This document shows positions 17,722 through 28,615 of a DNA stretch of 52,222 bases, piece after piece. Location: assembly GCA_947488845.1 (NCBI GenBank), contig CANLBM010000019.1:1-52222 (forward strand), read 5' to 3'. The stretch is from an uncultured Sphingomonadaceae bacterium (GTDB lineage Bacteria; Pseudomonadota; Alphaproteobacteria; Sphingomonadales; Sphingomonadaceae). Position numbers and translations under genes: made by a program. Below the pieces are notes generated by a model, which was given only the letters and a program-made list of their open reading frames with translations, did not search any database and was not told the DNA's origin. The number at the start of each line of letters is the position of its first letter. The first letter of the stretch is position 1.

Positions 17722-19023
17722 ATGGATTTTGATCTCACCGAAAAGCAGGAATATTGGCGCAACCGGGTACGCGATCATATCGACACCCACCTCCGCCCCC
17801 GCATGGCGGAGTTCCACAAAGAGGAAACAACCGGCGAGCGCTGGAAGGTTCTGCAAGTGGTCGAGGAAGAGAAGAAGAAGGCCAAGGAAGCCGGCATCTG
17901 GAACCTGTTCATGCCGCCACCCAATCCCAATCTGACCCATATCGACGATATGTTTGAATTTGAAGGTCCCGGCCTGACCAATCTGGAATATGCATTGTGC
18001 GCCGAAGAAATGGGCCGCGTCGGCTTTTCTTCCGAAGTGTTCAACTGCTCCGCTCCCGATACCGGCAATATGGAGGTATTCCACCGCTACGGCACGCTGG
18101 AGCAGAAAGAACAATATCTGCGGCCACTGATGAACGGCGAAATCCGCTCTGCCTTTCTGATGACCGAGCCAGCCGTCGCATCCTCCGACGCGACCAATAT
18201 CGAGACAGCGATCGTTCGCGACGGTGATGAATATGTGATCAATGGCCGCAAATGGTGGTCATCCGGCCTCGGCGACCCGCGCTGCAAGATTGCCATTTTG
18301 ATGGGCAAGACCACGTTCGAGGGCAGCCGCTATACCCAGCAGTCCCAGATCCTTATGCCAACCGACGCACCGGGCGTGAACGTCATCCGTCACCTGCCGG
18401 TCTTCGGCTATGACGATGCGCCACACGGCCATATGGAAGTCGAAATGAAGGACGTTCGCGTTCCCGCCTCGAATATCATCCTCGGCGAAGGGCGCGGCTT
18501 TGAAATTGCCCAGGGTCGCCTCGGGCCCGGTCGTATCCATCACTGCATGCGGACCATCGGTGTCGCCGAAGAAGCGCTCGAGAAAATGGTCAAGCGCCTG
18601 CAATCGCGCGTCGCTTTCGGCAAGCGTATTTCCGAACATAGCGTCTGGGACGAACGGGTTGCCCGCGCCCGGATCGACATCGACATGAGCCGCCTGCTCT
18701 GCCTGAAAGCGGCAGACATGATGGACAAGGTCGGGAATAAATATGCCAAGGCCGAGATCGCGATGATCAAGGTACAGGCGCCGACCATGGCTCTGAAAAT
18801 CATCGACGATGCGATCCAGGCCCATGGCGGCGGCGGCGTTTCCGACGACTTCGGTCTCGCCCAGGCCTATGCGCATCAGCGGACTCTGCGGCTTGCCGAT
18901 GGTCCGGACGAAGTCCACAATCGCACGATCGCCAAGATGGAATATGGCAAATATGCCGAAACCGCAGACGGCAGCAAGATGAAGGAAGAATTTTCATCCG
19001 GTGATCTGGCTGTCACACGCTAG
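17722..19023 (+). CDS. ACAD10/ACAD11-like acyl-CoA dehydrogenase
   Basis: A 433-residue protein closely resembling the dehydrogenase half of animal ACAD10/ACAD11: [54 protein letters not shown] and [11 protein letters not shown] are all hallmarks. The usual IYEGT catalytic segment is replaced by LADGPDEVH, as in that group. The ATG at 17722 has AAGGA at 8 bases. In ACAD10/11 and in the Pseudomonas levulinic acid (lva) pathway, a phosphorylated 4-hydroxyacyl-CoA is converted to an enoyl-CoA by such an enzyme. The kinase half is encoded separately two genes downstream (20133-21194). The whole set 17722-21988 is tightly spaced and probably one operon. Confidence 0.9.
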   Translation: MDFDLTEKQEYWRNRVRDHIDTHLRPRMAEFHKEETTGERWKVLQVVEEEKKKAKEAGIWNLFMPPPNPNLTHIDDMFEFEGPGLTNLEYALCAEEMGRVGFSSEVFNCSAPDTGNMEVFHRYGTLEQKEQYLRPLMNGEIRSAFLMTEPAVASSDATNIETAIVRDGDEYVINGRKWWSSGLGDPRCKIAILMGKTTFEGSRYTQQSQILMPTDAPGVNVIRHLPVFGYDDAPHGHMEVEMKDVRVPASNIILGEGRGFEIAQGRLGPGRIHHCMRTIGVAEEALEKMVKRLQSRVAFGKRISEHSVWDERVARARIDIDMSRLLCLKAADMMDKVGNKYAKAEIAMIKVQAPTMALKIIDDAIQAHGGGGVSDDFGLAQAYAHQRTLRLADGPDEVHNRTIAKMEYGKYAETADGSKMKEEFSSGDLAVTR

Positions 19024-19032
19024 GAGCAGATA

Positions 19033-20118
19033 ATGAAAGCAGCAGTACTGATAGAAGCGGGAAAACCGCTCGTCATTGAGGATGTCGTAATCTCCAAACC
19101 GGGACCCCATGAAGTGTTGATCCGGACAGCAGCCTGCGGGCTGTGCCATTCGGATCTCCATTTCATCGACGGCGCCTATCCGCATCCCCTGCCCGCCATT
19201 CCTGGCCACGAGGCGGCGGGGATTGTCGAGGCGATCGGTAGCGAAGTTCGCACCGTCGCCGTTGGTGATGCCGTGGTTTCCTGCCTGTCGGCCTATTGCG
19301 GACATTGCGAATTTTGCGTGTCCGGCCGGATGTCATTGTGCCTCGGCGCCGATACGCGGCGCGGTGCAGGCGAAGCGCCGCGGATCACCCGCCCCGATGG
19401 ATCACCCGTCGGGCAGATGCTCAATCTTTCGGCCTTTGCCGAACAGATGCTGATCCACGAACATGCCTGTGTGCGGATCGATCCGGACATGCCACTGGAT
19501 CGCGCTGCCGTTATCGGCTGTGCGGTGACCACCGGCGCGGGCACGATCTTCAACGCCTGCAAGTTGACTCCGGGTGAAACCGTTGTCGTCGTCGGCTGCG
19601 GTGGAGTCGGGTTGGCGACAATCAACGCCGCCAAAATCGCGGGTGCAGGGAGAATCATTGCTGCGGACCCGATCAAGGAAAAGCGCGATCTGGCGCTCAA
19701 GCTGGGTGCAACAGATGTTATCGACGCGATGGCTGACGATGCAGCACAACAGATTGTCGAAATGACCAAGGGCGGTGTCGATCATGCTATTGAAGCCGTC
19801 GGGCGGCCGGCCTCCGGTGACCTGGCGGTCGGTTCGCTCAAGCGCGGCGGAACCGCCACCATACTCGGCATGATGCCGCTTGATCACAAGGTCGGGCTGA
19901 GCGCGATGGATTTGCTTTCGGGCAAAAAATTGCAGGGTGTGCTAATGGGGGCCAATCGCTTCCCGGTTGATATTCCCCGGCTGGTGGATTTTTATTTGCG
20001 CGGGATGCTTGATCTGGACAGCATTGTCGCCGAGACAATCCCGCTTGAGCAGATCAACGACGGCTTTGATAAAATGAAAAAAGGTGATGCGGCCCGTTCC
20101 GTGATCGTCTTCGGTTAA
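19033..20118 (+). CDS. zinc-dependent alcohol dehydrogenase (MDR family)
   Basis: A 361-residue medium-chain dehydrogenase. Catalytic zinc ligands Cys38 and His59-Glu60 are visible. Structural-zinc cysteines 89, 92, 95 and 103 are in the CGHCEFC region. The nucleotide fold is VVVGCGGVGLATINAAKIAGA in part (GCGGVG). It resembles class III-like or mycothiol/NDMA-linked aldehyde and alcohol dehydrogenases more than frmA, which is present elsewhere in the window. It lies 9 bases after the ACAD11-like gene and 14 before the kinase gene, so it probably oxidises an alcohol or reduces a ketone in the same pathway. The precise substrate is unknown. Confidence 0.88.
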   Translation: MKAAVLIEAGKPLVIEDVVISKPGPHEVLIRTAACGLCHSDLHFIDGAYPHPLPAIPGHEAAGIVEAIGSEVRTVAVGDAVVSCLSAYCGHCEFCVSGRMSLCLGADTRRGAGEAPRITRPDGSPVGQMLNLSAFAEQMLIHEHACVRIDPDMPLDRAAVIGCAVTTGAGTIFNACKLTPGETVVVVGCGGVGLATINAAKIAGAGRIIAADPIKEKRDLALKLGATDVIDAMADDAAQQIVEMTKGGVDHAIEAVGRPASGDLAVGSLKRGGTATILGMMPLDHKVGLSAMDLLSGKKLQGVLMGANRFPVDIPRLVDFYLRGMLDLDSIVAETIPLEQINDGFDKMKKGDAARSVIVFG

Positions 20119-20132
20119 AGAAAGAGGAATCC

Positions 20133-21194
20133 ATGAACCCACAGGTTGATATGGTCGGCACGATGGACGTGCCGGAAAAAGACAAATTGGACGAAGCCAA
20201 TCTGGCGCGCTGGATGGAGGCCAATGTCGAAGGCTATGCCGGCCCCCTGACCCTGACCAAATTCAAGGGCGGCCAGTCCAATCCGACCTACAAGATCGAC
20301 ACCCCCAGCAAATCCTATGTCCTGCGCAAGAAACCTTTCGGAAAGCTTCTGCCGTCGGCCCACGCCGTTGATCGCGAATTCCGCGTGATTGCAGGGCTTG
20401 CCCCCACGCCGTTCCCGGTCCCCAAGCCTTATGGCCTGTGCGAGGACGACAGCGTGATCGGGACGATGTTCTACGTCATGGACATGGCAGATGGCCGCAC
20501 CCTTTGGGAAGGCACGCTGCCCGACAGCAATCCCGAAGAGCGCCGCGCGATTTATTATGAAATGATCGACAATCTGGCCCTGCTGCACAGCTTTGACCCG
20601 AGCGAACTGGGACTGGAGAAGCATGGCAAGCCGGGCAATTATTGCGAACGCCAGATTTCCCGCTGGACGCAGCAATATAAATTGTCCGAAATTGACGAGA
20701 TTCCGGAAATGGACAGGCTGATCGAATGGCTCACCAAGACCATCCCCGAGCAGAAAGGCTTTGGCATCGTCCATGGCGACTATCGTCTCGACAATATGAT
20801 CTTTGCCCATGACGAACCCAAGGTAATCGCCGTTCTCGACTGGGAACTCTCGACCCTCGGCGACCCGATAGCCGATTTCGCTTACTGGCTGATGTCCTAT
20901 GAAATGGAGCCGGAAGGCCGCAGCGGCCTCAAGGGCGTCGATCTGGAATCCCTCGGTATTCCTACCCGCGAAGAAGCAATTGCCCGCTATTGCGAAAAAT
21001 CTGGTATGGCAGAGCTCCCGCCGATGGACTGGTATATCGCCTATAATCTCTTCCGCATTGCCGCGATTTTGCAGGGCATAAAGAAGCGGGTTGCCGACGG
21101 CACCGCCAATAGCGCGGCAGCCGCCGAAATGTCGGATCGGGTCACCCCATTGGCAATAGCCGGCTGGGAAGCCGCAAAGCGAGCAGGAGCATGA
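20133..21194 (+). CDS. APH-like acyl-CoA kinase (ACAD10/11 kinase-domain homologue)
   Basis: A 353-residue phosphotransferase of the aminoglycoside phosphotransferase fold. The N-lobe has [12 protein letters not shown] and [21 protein letters not shown], which match the kinase domain of ACAD10/ACAD11. The catalytic loop is HGDYRLDN (214-221, Asp216) and the metal-binding segment is [10 protein letters not shown] (from 236). It is not an antibiotic-resistance enzyme. By family, it phosphorylates a hydroxyl of a 4-hydroxyacyl-CoA, as LvaA does in levulinate catabolism. Its stop codon overlaps an ATG at the start of the SDR gene. Together with the gene at 17722 it reconstitutes a split ACAD10/11. 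Confidence 0.9.
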   Translation: MNPQVDMVGTMDVPEKDKLDEANLARWMEANVEGYAGPLTLTKFKGGQSNPTYKIDTPSKSYVLRKKPFGKLLPSAHAVDREFRVIAGLAPTPFPVPKPYGLCEDDSVIGTMFYVMDMADGRTLWEGTLPDSNPEERRAIYYEMIDNLALLHSFDPSELGLEKHGKPGNYCERQISRWTQQYKLSEIDEIPEMDRLIEWLTKTIPEQKGFGIVHGDYRLDNMIFAHDEPKVIAVLDWELSTLGDPIADFAYWLMSYEMEPEGRSGLKGVDLESLGIPTREEAIARYCEKSGMAELPPMDWYIAYNLFRIAAILQGIKKRVADGTANSAAAAEMSDRVTPLAIAGWEAAKRAGA

Positions 21195-21196
21195 GC

Positions 21197-21988
<792 letters not shown>

Positions 21989-22001
21989 TCAGACCAGAAA
22001 G

Positions 22002-22631
22002 TCAATTCGCGAACGCGAGGTCACCGTTGCCGATCTGGACAAAGTCCACGCGGCCATCGGTGGCTCCGCACAGAAAGGTGCTCCGGTCGCTGTTTGCCAG
22101 CTCGCCTTCAACCCGCCAGCCCTCGCCGTCACGGACCACCGAGTCAATGGCGACAACCTGCGCGTCGCGACCGGCTTGCCGCTCGGCGGCAGAGGAACAG
22201 ACATTGATCGCCGATTCCATCGCATCGGTTCCACGACTGTCGCGGTTGTCGTTGCGGTTGTCGGCACGCCAGTCGTCATGGCGTTGGCGATCGGTGCGAT
22301 AGTCGCGATCATCGGAACGCCGGTCACCATTGTTCTTTGAAGCCGCGCTGGCAATCGCGGCAATACCGCCGATCACCAATATGCCCGCCAGAACATCTCC
22401 ACCGCTGATCCCGCTGTGGTGGCGACGATGTCCGCGATAGCCACGATAGCCGCGGTTGGACCGCCAGCCCTCGGCGATGTCGCTGTCGGCGCTCCAGCCG
22501 AGCGCGGACGCGTCAATCGGCGTGACAATCGCGCTGCCGCCATTCATGGGCGCCGCAAATACCGGCGATACGCCGGTAAAGATCAGTGCAGTGGAAGCTG
22601 CAACGGCAGAAATTCTCGTTACCATGGTCAT
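22002..22631 (-). CDS. exported protein with glycine-zipper-like segment, paralogue of next gene
   Basis: A 209-residue exported protein with a signal peptide ending near SPVFAAP. A hydrophobic Gly/Ala/Ile segment follows (GGDVLAGILVIGGIAAIAS), then a highly charged Asp/Arg/Asn-rich linker (RRSDDRDYRTDRQRHDDWRA) and a C-terminal domain with two cysteines (AINVCSSAAE, STFLCGA). The layout and the sequences AGxxxIGxIAAIAS and AxNxCxxAAE are shared with the gene at 22754, so the two are tandem paralogues. The function is unknown; the C-terminal domain may bind peptide or cell wall. The ATG at 22631 is preceded by GGGGA. No family name is assigned. Confidence 0.7.
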   Translation of the reverse strand: MTMVTRISAVAASTALIFTGVSPVFAAPMNGGSAIVTPIDASALGWSADSDIAEGWRSNRGYRGYRGHRRHHSGISGGDVLAGILVIGGIAAIASAASKNNGDRRSDDRDYRTDRQRHDDWRADNRNDNRDSRGTDAMESAINVCSSAAERQAGRDAQVVAIDSVVRDGEGWRVEGELANSDRSTFLCGATDGRVDFVQIGNGDLAFAN

Positions 22632-22753
22632 GTCTGTTGTCCCCGTTTTGGCGCAGACTTCCCGTAAAGAGTCCTGCAGTTGAACCGAATATAGTTGGTC
22701 CAGCCTGTCACCAGGCTGAACCATTTTCTTTTGGTCAGGACTGATCGTCCCGC

Positions 22754-23284
22754 TTAACGGCGGCTGTAGTTGAGCCCGCTGAACTGGACGTCGCTCACCC
22801 GGTTGCCTTCGATATAGCAGGTAAATTTGCCCTGGTCAGAATAGCTCGATCTGTGATTGCGGCCGCCCCGGCCCTGTTCGACCAGAATCTTGCCCTTGAC
22901 CCGGTAGCCGTAGCGCGTCCGGTCGACGTCGCGGATGTCGGTAACATTCGCCCGGCCACGCCGTGTTGCCTCACTTTCGGCGGCCCGCACGCAACGGTTG
23001 ACCGCCTGGCGCTGGTCGATCTGGCGATAATTATTGCCATAGCGGGTCTCGGTGTAACGGCCGTTATCATAACGGTCTCCGCGATAATTTGCATCGCTAT
23101 AGCCACGGTTCTTGCTGCCCGAGCTGGCGATTGCGGCAATCGCGCCGATAATCGCGACACCGGCGATTACCTCGCCAGCGCTCGGTCCGCCATTGCGGCC
23201 GTCCTTCGCCATTGCAGGGGTTGCGGAAACGGCCATTGCAGCAGCAGCAGCGGTTCCGACAAGAGCTTTGTTCAACTTGTTCAT
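22754..23284 (-). CDS. exported protein with glycine-zipper-like segment, second paralogue
   Basis: A 176-residue exported protein: signal peptide ending near ATPAMAK, hydrophobic segment AGEVIAGVAIIGAIAAIASS, a Tyr/Arg/Asn-rich linker (RGYSDANYRGDRYDNGRY), and a C-terminal domain with RCVRAAESEA and the second cysteine in KFTCYIEGNRV, probably disulphide-linked to the first. The linker is basic, where that of the downstream paralogue is acidic/basic mixed. The ATG at 23284 has AAGGA at 8 bases. Gene order suggests a duplication with both copies kept on the minus strand, 122 bases apart. Localisation is the periplasm or outer membrane; no function can be given. Confidence 0.7.
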   Translation of the reverse strand: MNKLNKALVGTAAAAAMAVSATPAMAKDGRNGGPSAGEVIAGVAIIGAIAAIASSGSKNRGYSDANYRGDRYDNGRYTETRYGNNYRQIDQRQAVNRCVRAAESEATRRGRANVTDIRDVDRTRYGYRVKGKILVEQGRGGRNHRSSYSDQGKFTCYIEGNRVSDVQFSGLNYSRR

Positions 23285-23415
23285 ATCCACTTTCCTTTCA
23301 CACTGCCCGAAACCTTTTCCCGAGCTTGCAAAGCCCTTCTAGGTGATTCGGATTGAGTGAAGGCTGAACTGTCCCGACAGGAGCTGTTCATGTTAGTAGC
23401 TGTTTTTATGAACGA

Positions 23416-25560
23416 CTATTGATCCAGCTCCAACCCCGTCGCGTGCGCCAGAAAAGCGTATATATCGGAATATTCCTCGATGACCTTGTCGGTCGGCTTG
23501 CCACTGCCATGACCGGCCCGGGTCTCGATACGGATGATATGGGGCTTGTCGCCGGTATCCAGTGCCTGCAACCGCGCGGTATATTTAAAGCTGTGGCCGG
23601 GCACGACCCGGTCATCGGTATCGGCGGTCGAAACGATCAGGGCCGGGTAATCGACCCCGTCCTCGATATTGTGATAAGGCGAATAGGCAAGCTGGGTTCT
23701 GAAATCCTGCTCCTTGTTCGGATAGCCATAATCATCGACCCAATAGCGTCCGGCGGTGAACCGGTCGAAGCGGAGCATGTCCATCACCCCGACCGCGGCA
23801 TGGCCGGCGGTGAACAGATCAGGGCGCTGGTTCATCACCGCACCGACCAGCAATCCGCCGTTGGATCGCCCTTCTATGGCCAGTCCGCTTTGCGAGGTGA
23901 TACCGGTAGTGAGCAGATATTCGCCAGCGGCGATAAAATCGTCAAACACATTCTGCTTGTTCTGCAATCGACCACCGTCGTGCCACTCCTTGCCATATTC
24001 GCCGCCGCCGCGAAGATTGGCCGACGCAAATACGCCGCCCGCCTTGATCCACGCCATCCAGGCCGGCTTATATTGCGGCAATACCGAAATGTTGAAGCCG
24101 CCATAGCCGTAAAGCATGGTCGGCGCGCCTTCCGAGAGATCCTGCCCCTTCATGTGGACCAGGAACATCGGGATTTTCGTCCCGTCCTTGCTCTCGTAGA
24201 AGCGCTGGCTCACTTCGACCGTGTCCGGATCAAATGGCAGCGAGGGAGCGGCCCAGACGTTCGGTTCCAACGATGTCTCGTAACGGAACACCGTCGTCGG
24301 CCGGTTGAAGCTCTGGAAGGTGAAAAAGCCTTCGTCGCTCTTCATCGATCCGCTGAGGCTGCCCACCTGCCCCGGTCCGGGTAGGTCGAGCGTGCCGAGC
24401 GCCTTGCCGTCAAGATCGAAAACGGACAGCTGGCTCTTGGCGTCGACGAGATAGCTGACGACCAGCCGGTCACCGACGATCATTGCGCCATCGACGACCG
24501 CATCGCTTTCCGCAACCAGTTCGGTAAATTCCGGATTTTCCGCGCTCAGATCGGTTTTCACCACCCGCAGTCGCGGCGCATCCTTGTTGGTCACGAAATA
24601 GAGCGTGTCACCGGCGCCATCGATCAGTCGCCAGTCATTTTCGAATCCGCTGACCAGCTTGCGCGTTTCCAGCTTCGGCGCGTCCACCTTGACGAGAGTG
24701 ATTTCATAGCGGTCATCAGTGCCGGAAGATGAGGTGATCACCACCCATTCCTTGTCCGAAGTCAGGTCCGCCACATGATTGAGTTCCGGCTGATCGGGCG
24801 TCGCGTAAACCTTCGTATCTTTTTCCTGATCAGTACCGATAAGATGCAGATAAACGGCGTGATTCTCGTTCAGAGACTGGAACGCCTCGCCTTTTTTCGG
24901 TTCTGGAAAGCGGGAATAGAGAAAGCCGAAATTCCGGGGCATCCACACCAGATCGGTGAACTTGGCCCATTCGACGGTGTCCGCCTTGACCTCGCCCGTT
25001 TTCACATCAAGCACTTTCAGGGTCCGCCAGTCGGAACCGCCATCCTGCACCGCATAAGCGAGCAGGCTGCCGTCACCGGACGGTTTCCACCCGGCCAGAG
25101 CGGTTGCCCCGTCGTCCGACCAGCCCGCCGGATCGATGAGAGCGCGTTCTTCGCCATCGGCACCATCGCGGACATAGAGCACCGCCTGGTTCTGGCCGCC
25201 GCTCTTGCGCTCGTAGAAATATTTGCCGCCGGCTTCGACCGGATTGCCGAGATCGTCGTAATCGAACAATTCTTCCATCGATTGGGCGAGCGCATTGCGG
25301 CCGGGTAGCGTTTCGAGATAGGCGTCGGTGACGGCATTCTGTGCCTTCACCCATTCGGCCACCTCGGCGTCCTCACGGACGTCATTTTCCAGCCAGCGAT
25401 AAGGGTCGGAGATATACTCGCCAAATTGCTCGTCGATGACGTCAACCGTCTTGGTTTCCGGGTATGTCAGGGGAGTTTCCTTGTTTTCATGCTCCGCCGC
25501 CTGGGCGGGAGCAACGGCGGCCAAACCGATGGCCAATGTCAAAATGGTCAAGCTACGCAT
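23416..25560 (-). CDS. prolyl oligopeptidase family serine peptidase (S9A), exported
   Basis: A 714-residue serine peptidase of family S9A. A signal peptide (LTILTLAIGLAAVAPAQAA) leads to a DPYRWLEN motif at the start of the beta-propeller. The C-terminal alpha/beta hydrolase domain carries GRSNGG with Ser566, Asp650 (DTDDRV) and His684 (RAGHGSG). The enzyme should cleave after proline in short peptides; the signal sequence places it in the periplasm. I start it at 25560, because the longer frame to 25605 runs into the terminator of the ribosomal operon. It has no promoter that I could identify and lies directly downstream of that terminator, so it may also be expressed by readthrough. Confidence 0.93.
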   Translation of the reverse strand: MRSLTILTLAIGLAAVAPAQAAEHENKETPLTYPETKTVDVIDEQFGEYISDPYRWLENDVREDAEVAEWVKAQNAVTDAYLETLPGRNALAQSMEELFDYDDLGNPVEAGGKYFYERKSGGQNQAVLYVRDGADGEERALIDPAGWSDDGATALAGWKPSGDGSLLAYAVQDGGSDWRTLKVLDVKTGEVKADTVEWAKFTDLVWMPRNFGFLYSRFPEPKKGEAFQSLNENHAVYLHLIGTDQEKDTKVYATPDQPELNHVADLTSDKEWVVITSSSGTDDRYEITLVKVDAPKLETRKLVSGFENDWRLIDGAGDTLYFVTNKDAPRLRVVKTDLSAENPEFTELVAESDAVVDGAMIVGDRLVVSYLVDAKSQLSVFDLDGKALGTLDLPGPGQVGSLSGSMKSDEGFFTFQSFNRPTTVFRYETSLEPNVWAAPSLPFDPDTVEVSQRFYESKDGTKIPMFLVHMKGQDLSEGAPTMLYGYGGFNISVLPQYKPAWMAWIKAGGVFASANLRGGGEYGKEWHDGGRLQNKQNVFDDFIAAGEYLLTTGITSQSGLAIEGRSNGGLLVGAVMNQRPDLFTAGHAAVGVMDMLRFDRFTAGRYWVDDYGYPNKEQDFRTQLAYSPYHNIEDGVDYPALIVSTADTDDRVVPGHSFKYTARLQALDTGDKPHIIRIETRAGHGSGKPTDKVIEEYSDIYAFLAHATGLELDQ

Positions 25561-25570
25561 ATTCACCCCG

Positions 25571-25613
25571 GACAAAAGAAAAGAGGCCGCAAGCTTATCG
25601 CTCACGGCCTCTC
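25571..25613 (-). terminator. terminator of the rplQ end of the ribosomal superlocus
   Basis: On the minus strand GAGGCCG and CGGCCTC (25605-25611 and 25583-25589 on the plus strand) form a stem with a 15-base loop, followed by TTTTCTTTT. It closes the rpsM-rpsK-rpoA-rplQ unit, 34 bases after the rplQ stop. Confidence 0.85.
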
Positions 25614-25646
25614 ATATCAATTGAAACTGTATCCTGGATGAAGGAC

Positions 25647-26069
25647 TTAGGCGTCTTCGTATTCATCCTGAACGCTCTGGTCCGGACCGGAGTCCTGACC
25701 CTTCGCGTCTACGTCGCGGTCAACCAGCTCGATAATCGCCATAGGAGCGGCATCGGAAGCACGGAAACCGGCGCGAATGATGCGGGTATAACCGCCGCTG
25801 CGTTCAGCGTAACGATCGGCCAGAACTTCGAAAAGTTTCTTTTCCTGGGTTTCATCCATCAAACGCGCATGCGCGAGACGACGGTTGGATAGGCCACCTC
25901 TTTTGCCGAGCGTGATCAGCTTTTCGACGACAGGGCGCAATTCTTTCGCCTTTGGTACAGTCGTCATGATCTGCTCATGCTTGATCAGTGCAGCCGCGAG
26001 GTTCTTGAGCAGAGCCTGACGGTGGGCACCGGTCCGCTGCATCCGGCGGCCCTTCATTCTATGACGCAT
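25647..26069 (-). CDS. rplQ: 50S ribosomal protein L17
   Basis: 140 residues, beginning [17 protein letters not shown] as usual, with a C-terminal extension rich in acidic residues ([18 protein letters not shown]). L17 binds near the exit tunnel of the 50S subunit. The ribosome binding site AAGGA is 8 bases before the ATG. Last gene of the alpha-operon fragment, followed by a terminator at 25571-25613. Confidence 0.97.
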   Translation of the reverse strand: MRHRMKGRRMQRTGAHRQALLKNLAAALIKHEQIMTTVPKAKELRPVVEKLITLGKRGGLSNRRLAHARLMDETQEKKLFEVLADRYAERSGGYTRIIRAGFRASDAAPMAIIELVDRDVDAKGQDSGPDQSVQDEYEDA

Positions 26070-26150
26070 GGTTATTTCCTTCGTTCGTTATGGGGCCGTA
26101 TGAGGTACCCCGCAGCAGGTTGACTTATGGAGCAACCCATCACCCATATC

Positions 26151-26240
26151 CGTTAGTCCTGAGCCTGTCGAACCGGAGGTCAGCGAAGCTAACGACGCTT
26201 TTCGTCCGATAGGCGTGGTTCGACAAGCTCACCACTAACG
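26151..26240. repeat. REP-like palindromic repeat, copy 2
   Basis: CGTTAGTCCTGAGCCTGTCG on the left and its inverted counterpart ending CACCACTAACG on the right flank a short spacer between rplQ and rpoA. It shares the CTGAGCCTGTCGAA core with the copies at 6467 and 50246 but has diverged more. Confidence 0.7.
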
Positions 26241-26249
26241 ATAATTCAT

Positions 26250-27308
26250 TTAACCGAGCAGCTCTTGTTCGAGCTTCTTGGCCATTTCTTCTATATTCTC
26301 AGGCGGCCATCCAGGAATGTCCATGCCGAGGCGCAGACCCATGCTGGAAAGAACTTCCTTGATTTCGTTCAACGACTTGCGGCCGAAGTTTGGCGTACGC
26401 AGCATTTCGGCTTCGGTCTTCTGCACGAGATCGCCAATATAGATGATATTGTCGTTCTTGAGGCAGTTGGCGGAGCGGACGCTGAGTTCCAGTTCGTCGA
26501 CCTTCTTGAGAAGATAGCGGTTGAGCTGGTTGGCATCGCTTTCGGCCTGGCTCTGCTGGGCGGCCATGCCGATCGGCGAAGATACCTGTTCCAATGCTTC
26601 TTCGAAATGTACGAAAAGCTGCAGCTGGTCCTGCAAAATGCGCGCTGCATAAGCAATCGCATCTTCAGGGCTAACCGTACCATCGGTTTCGATGGTGAGG
26701 TTCAGCTTGTCAAAATCGAGTTCCTGACCAACGCGGGCATTGTCGACTTTATACGAAACCTGACGGACCGGCGAATAGAGCGAGTCAATCGGGATCAAGC
26801 CGATTGGTGCGTCTGCGGGACGGTTGGCAATTGCAGGAACATAGCCCTTACCGACGTTGACGGTCAGCTCCATATTCAGCGTAGCGCCTTCGTCGAGGTG
26901 GCAGATGACCATTTCGGGGTTCATGATTTCGATATCGCCGGAAACAGCGATGTCGCCAGCCTTCACTTCACCAGGGCCGGTTACGGAAAGCTGCAAGCGC
27001 TTGGCTTCTTCGCTCTCCATTTTCAGAGCGATCTGCTTGACGTTCAGAACGATGTCGGTCACATCTTCACGCACGCCGGGAAGCGAAGAGAATTCATGCA
27101 GAGCGTTTTCGATCTTGATCGACGTTACCGCTGCGCCCTGAAGCGACGACAGAAGCACGCGGCGAAGCGCGTTGCCCATGGTCAGGCCAAAACCGCGTTC
27201 CAGAGGTTCAGCAACAAAAGTTGCCTTGCGCTTCGGGTCACCGCCGGGCTTGATGTCGAGGACGTTGGGCTTCTTCAGTTCTTGCCAGTTCTTCATATTG
27301 ACAGTCAT
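26250..27308 (-). CDS. rpoA: RNA polymerase alpha subunit
   Basis: 352 residues. The N-terminal domain (assembly, about 1-235) starts [18 protein letters not shown] and contains [20 protein letters not shown], split as [12 protein letters not shown] and NALRRVLL. The C-terminal domain shows [13 protein letters not shown] and [27 protein letters not shown], parts of the helix-hairpin-helix that binds UP elements and activators. The ribosome binding site GGGGA is ahead of the ATG. It sits in the usual order rpsM-rpsK-rpoA-rplQ, with a REP-like repeat between rpoA and rplQ. Confidence 0.98.
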   Translation of the reverse strand: MTVNMKNWQELKKPNVLDIKPGGDPKRKATFVAEPLERGFGLTMGNALRRVLLSSLQGAAVTSIKIENALHEFSSLPGVREDVTDIVLNVKQIALKMESEEAKRLQLSVTGPGEVKAGDIAVSGDIEIMNPEMVICHLDEGATLNMELTVNVGKGYVPAIANRPADAPIGLIPIDSLYSPVRQVSYKVDNARVGQELDFDKLNLTIETDGTVSPEDAIAYAARILQDQLQLFVHFEEALEQVSSPIGMAAQQSQAESDANQLNRYLLKKVDELELSVRSANCLKNDNIIYIGDLVQKTEAEMLRTPNFGRKSLNEIKEVLSSMGLRLGMDIPGWPPENIEEMAKKLEQELLG

Positions 27309-27410
27309 GGACTTCCCCTAATGTTCAAAGAGCGGGTTTGGACGTCGTTTCCGCTCTGAATGGTAAAATGTGAGACCGGCCAGATGCCTGCCTCAAAAGC
27401 TCAAGCGGTG

Positions 27411-27800
27411 TTAGACGCGGCGTCTTTTGGATGGACGAACGCCATTATGCGGTATCGGTGTGACGTCACGGATCGATGTGATCGTGAAGCCAACAGCCTG
27501 AAGCGCACGAAGAGCCGATTCACGACCGGAGCCGGGGCCTTTCACTTCGACTTCAAGCGTACGGACACCGTGGTCAGCCGCTTTTTTGCCCGCGTCTTCC
27601 GCTGCAACCTGAGCAGCATAAGGTGTCGATTTACGAGAGCCCTTAAAGCCCATCATGCCTGCAGAAGACCAGCTTATCGCATTGCCCTGTGCATCGGTGA
27701 TGGTGACCATCGTGTTGTTAAAAGTGGCGTTGACGTGCGCTACGCCTGCCGAAATGTTTTTGCGCGCGCTCTTCTTTATGCGCTGCGGTTCGCGTGCCAT
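27411..27800 (-). CDS. rpsK: 30S ribosomal protein S11
   Basis: 129 residues, the family's usual length, with the conserved [17 protein letters not shown] and the C-terminal [19 protein letters not shown]11 lines the platform of the 30S subunit near the mRNA exit. Second gene of the rpsM-rpsK-rpoA-rplQ unit. Confidence 0.98.
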   Translation of the reverse strand: MAREPQRIKKSARKNISAGVAHVNATFNNTMVTITDAQGNAISWSSAGMMGFKGSRKSTPYAAQVAAEDAGKKAADHGVRTLEVEVKGPGSGRESALRALQAVGFTITSIRDVTPIPHNGVRPSKRRRV

Positions 27801-27850
27801 GTGATCAATTCCTACCTAATATCTTGAAAATACTTATCCAGAGACAAGTC

Positions 27851-28219
27851 TTATTTCTTTTTGCCAGCAATCGCCTTGGGCTTGCCTTTACGGGTGCGCG
27901 CATTGGTATGCGTACGCTGTCCGCGAACTGGCAGGCCTTTACGGTGACGCAGGCCGCGATAGCAGGCCAGATCCATCAAACGCTTGATGTTCATTGCAAC
28001 TTCACGCCGCAAATCACCTTCAACCGTGTGATCGGCATCAATCGTTTCACGAATGTGCAAGATTTCCTGATCGGTAAGGTCCTGAACCCGACGGGCCGGA
28101 TCAATCTTCAATTTCTCAACAATTTCAGCCGCAGCGGTGCGTCCGATACCGTGAATGTAGGTAAGCGCAATGATTACGCGCTTGTTAGTGGGGATATTTA
28201 CCCCAGCAATACGTGCCAA
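27851..28219 (-). CDS. rpsM: 30S ribosomal protein S13 (TTG start)
   Basis: 122 residues: [20 protein letters not shown] at the start, and the [12 protein letters not shown] tail that contacts the P-site tRNA. The initiator is TTG at 28219, shown by GGAG 7 bases upstream and the absence of an ATG. Normally this gene follows adk or rpmJ directly; here it is first in its transcript because a 6 kb block (28616-34191) separates it from adk, so it must have its own promoter in 28220-28615. Confidence 0.97.
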   Translation of the reverse strand: MARIAGVNIPTNKRVIIALTYIHGIGRTAAAEIVEKLKIDPARRVQDLTDQEILHIRETIDADHTVEGDLRREVAMNIKRLMDLACYRGLRHRKGLPVRGQRTHTNARTRKGKPKAIAGKKK

Positions 28220-28615
28220 TATATTTCTCCATGCTCCACAAGGACCGATTCGCCGGACCTTATCTCATCGCCAAGTCGTTAAAAACACACCCGAAACGCA
28301 CAAAACCAGCGGACGCACGAAGGGCGCTGCCGGTTGTGTTGGATTTCGAATAGATGTGAAGTAGGCCGAGTCGGTGTCGCTGTCAACTGTGGAATCGCCT
28401 GAAAATCAGCTATTCCCTACCCGTGCAAGCCCTTACTCCGGTTGCCTGAAAGACAATAGTGTTAAAAAACCGATGACATATCTCGGACGGGATCATCTGC
28501 GCTGCTTGCGACAAGGCCAATATGCCCTCCCCTGCAAAACACCACCCCTTCGTTCGCGCTTCGCTTTAACGGCGAAATGCAGTAGCATTTCTTGAATATC
28601 AGCGAGGGGCCTTTT
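28220..28615. other. promoter region of rpsM and of the divergent zinc hydrolase gene
   Basis: About 395 bases without a gene, between two divergently transcribed genes. It must hold both promoters, but I find no clear -35/-10 pair on either strand. There is a run GTTAAAAAAC near 28460 and no strong hairpin. Confidence 0.4.

Noticed and set aside
20133..21194. Aminoglycoside resistance gene
   Set aside because: The APH fold is present, but the sequence matches the ACAD10/11 kinase domain and the gene is embedded in an acyl-CoA operon.
22696..22730. Plus-strand terminator TGGTCCAGCCTG/CAGGCTGAACCA followed by TTTTCTTTT
   Set aside because: It would end plus-strand transcripts, but it lies beyond a minus-strand gene, with a mismatch in the stem. 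It may only be leader structure, so I did not list it as a feature.
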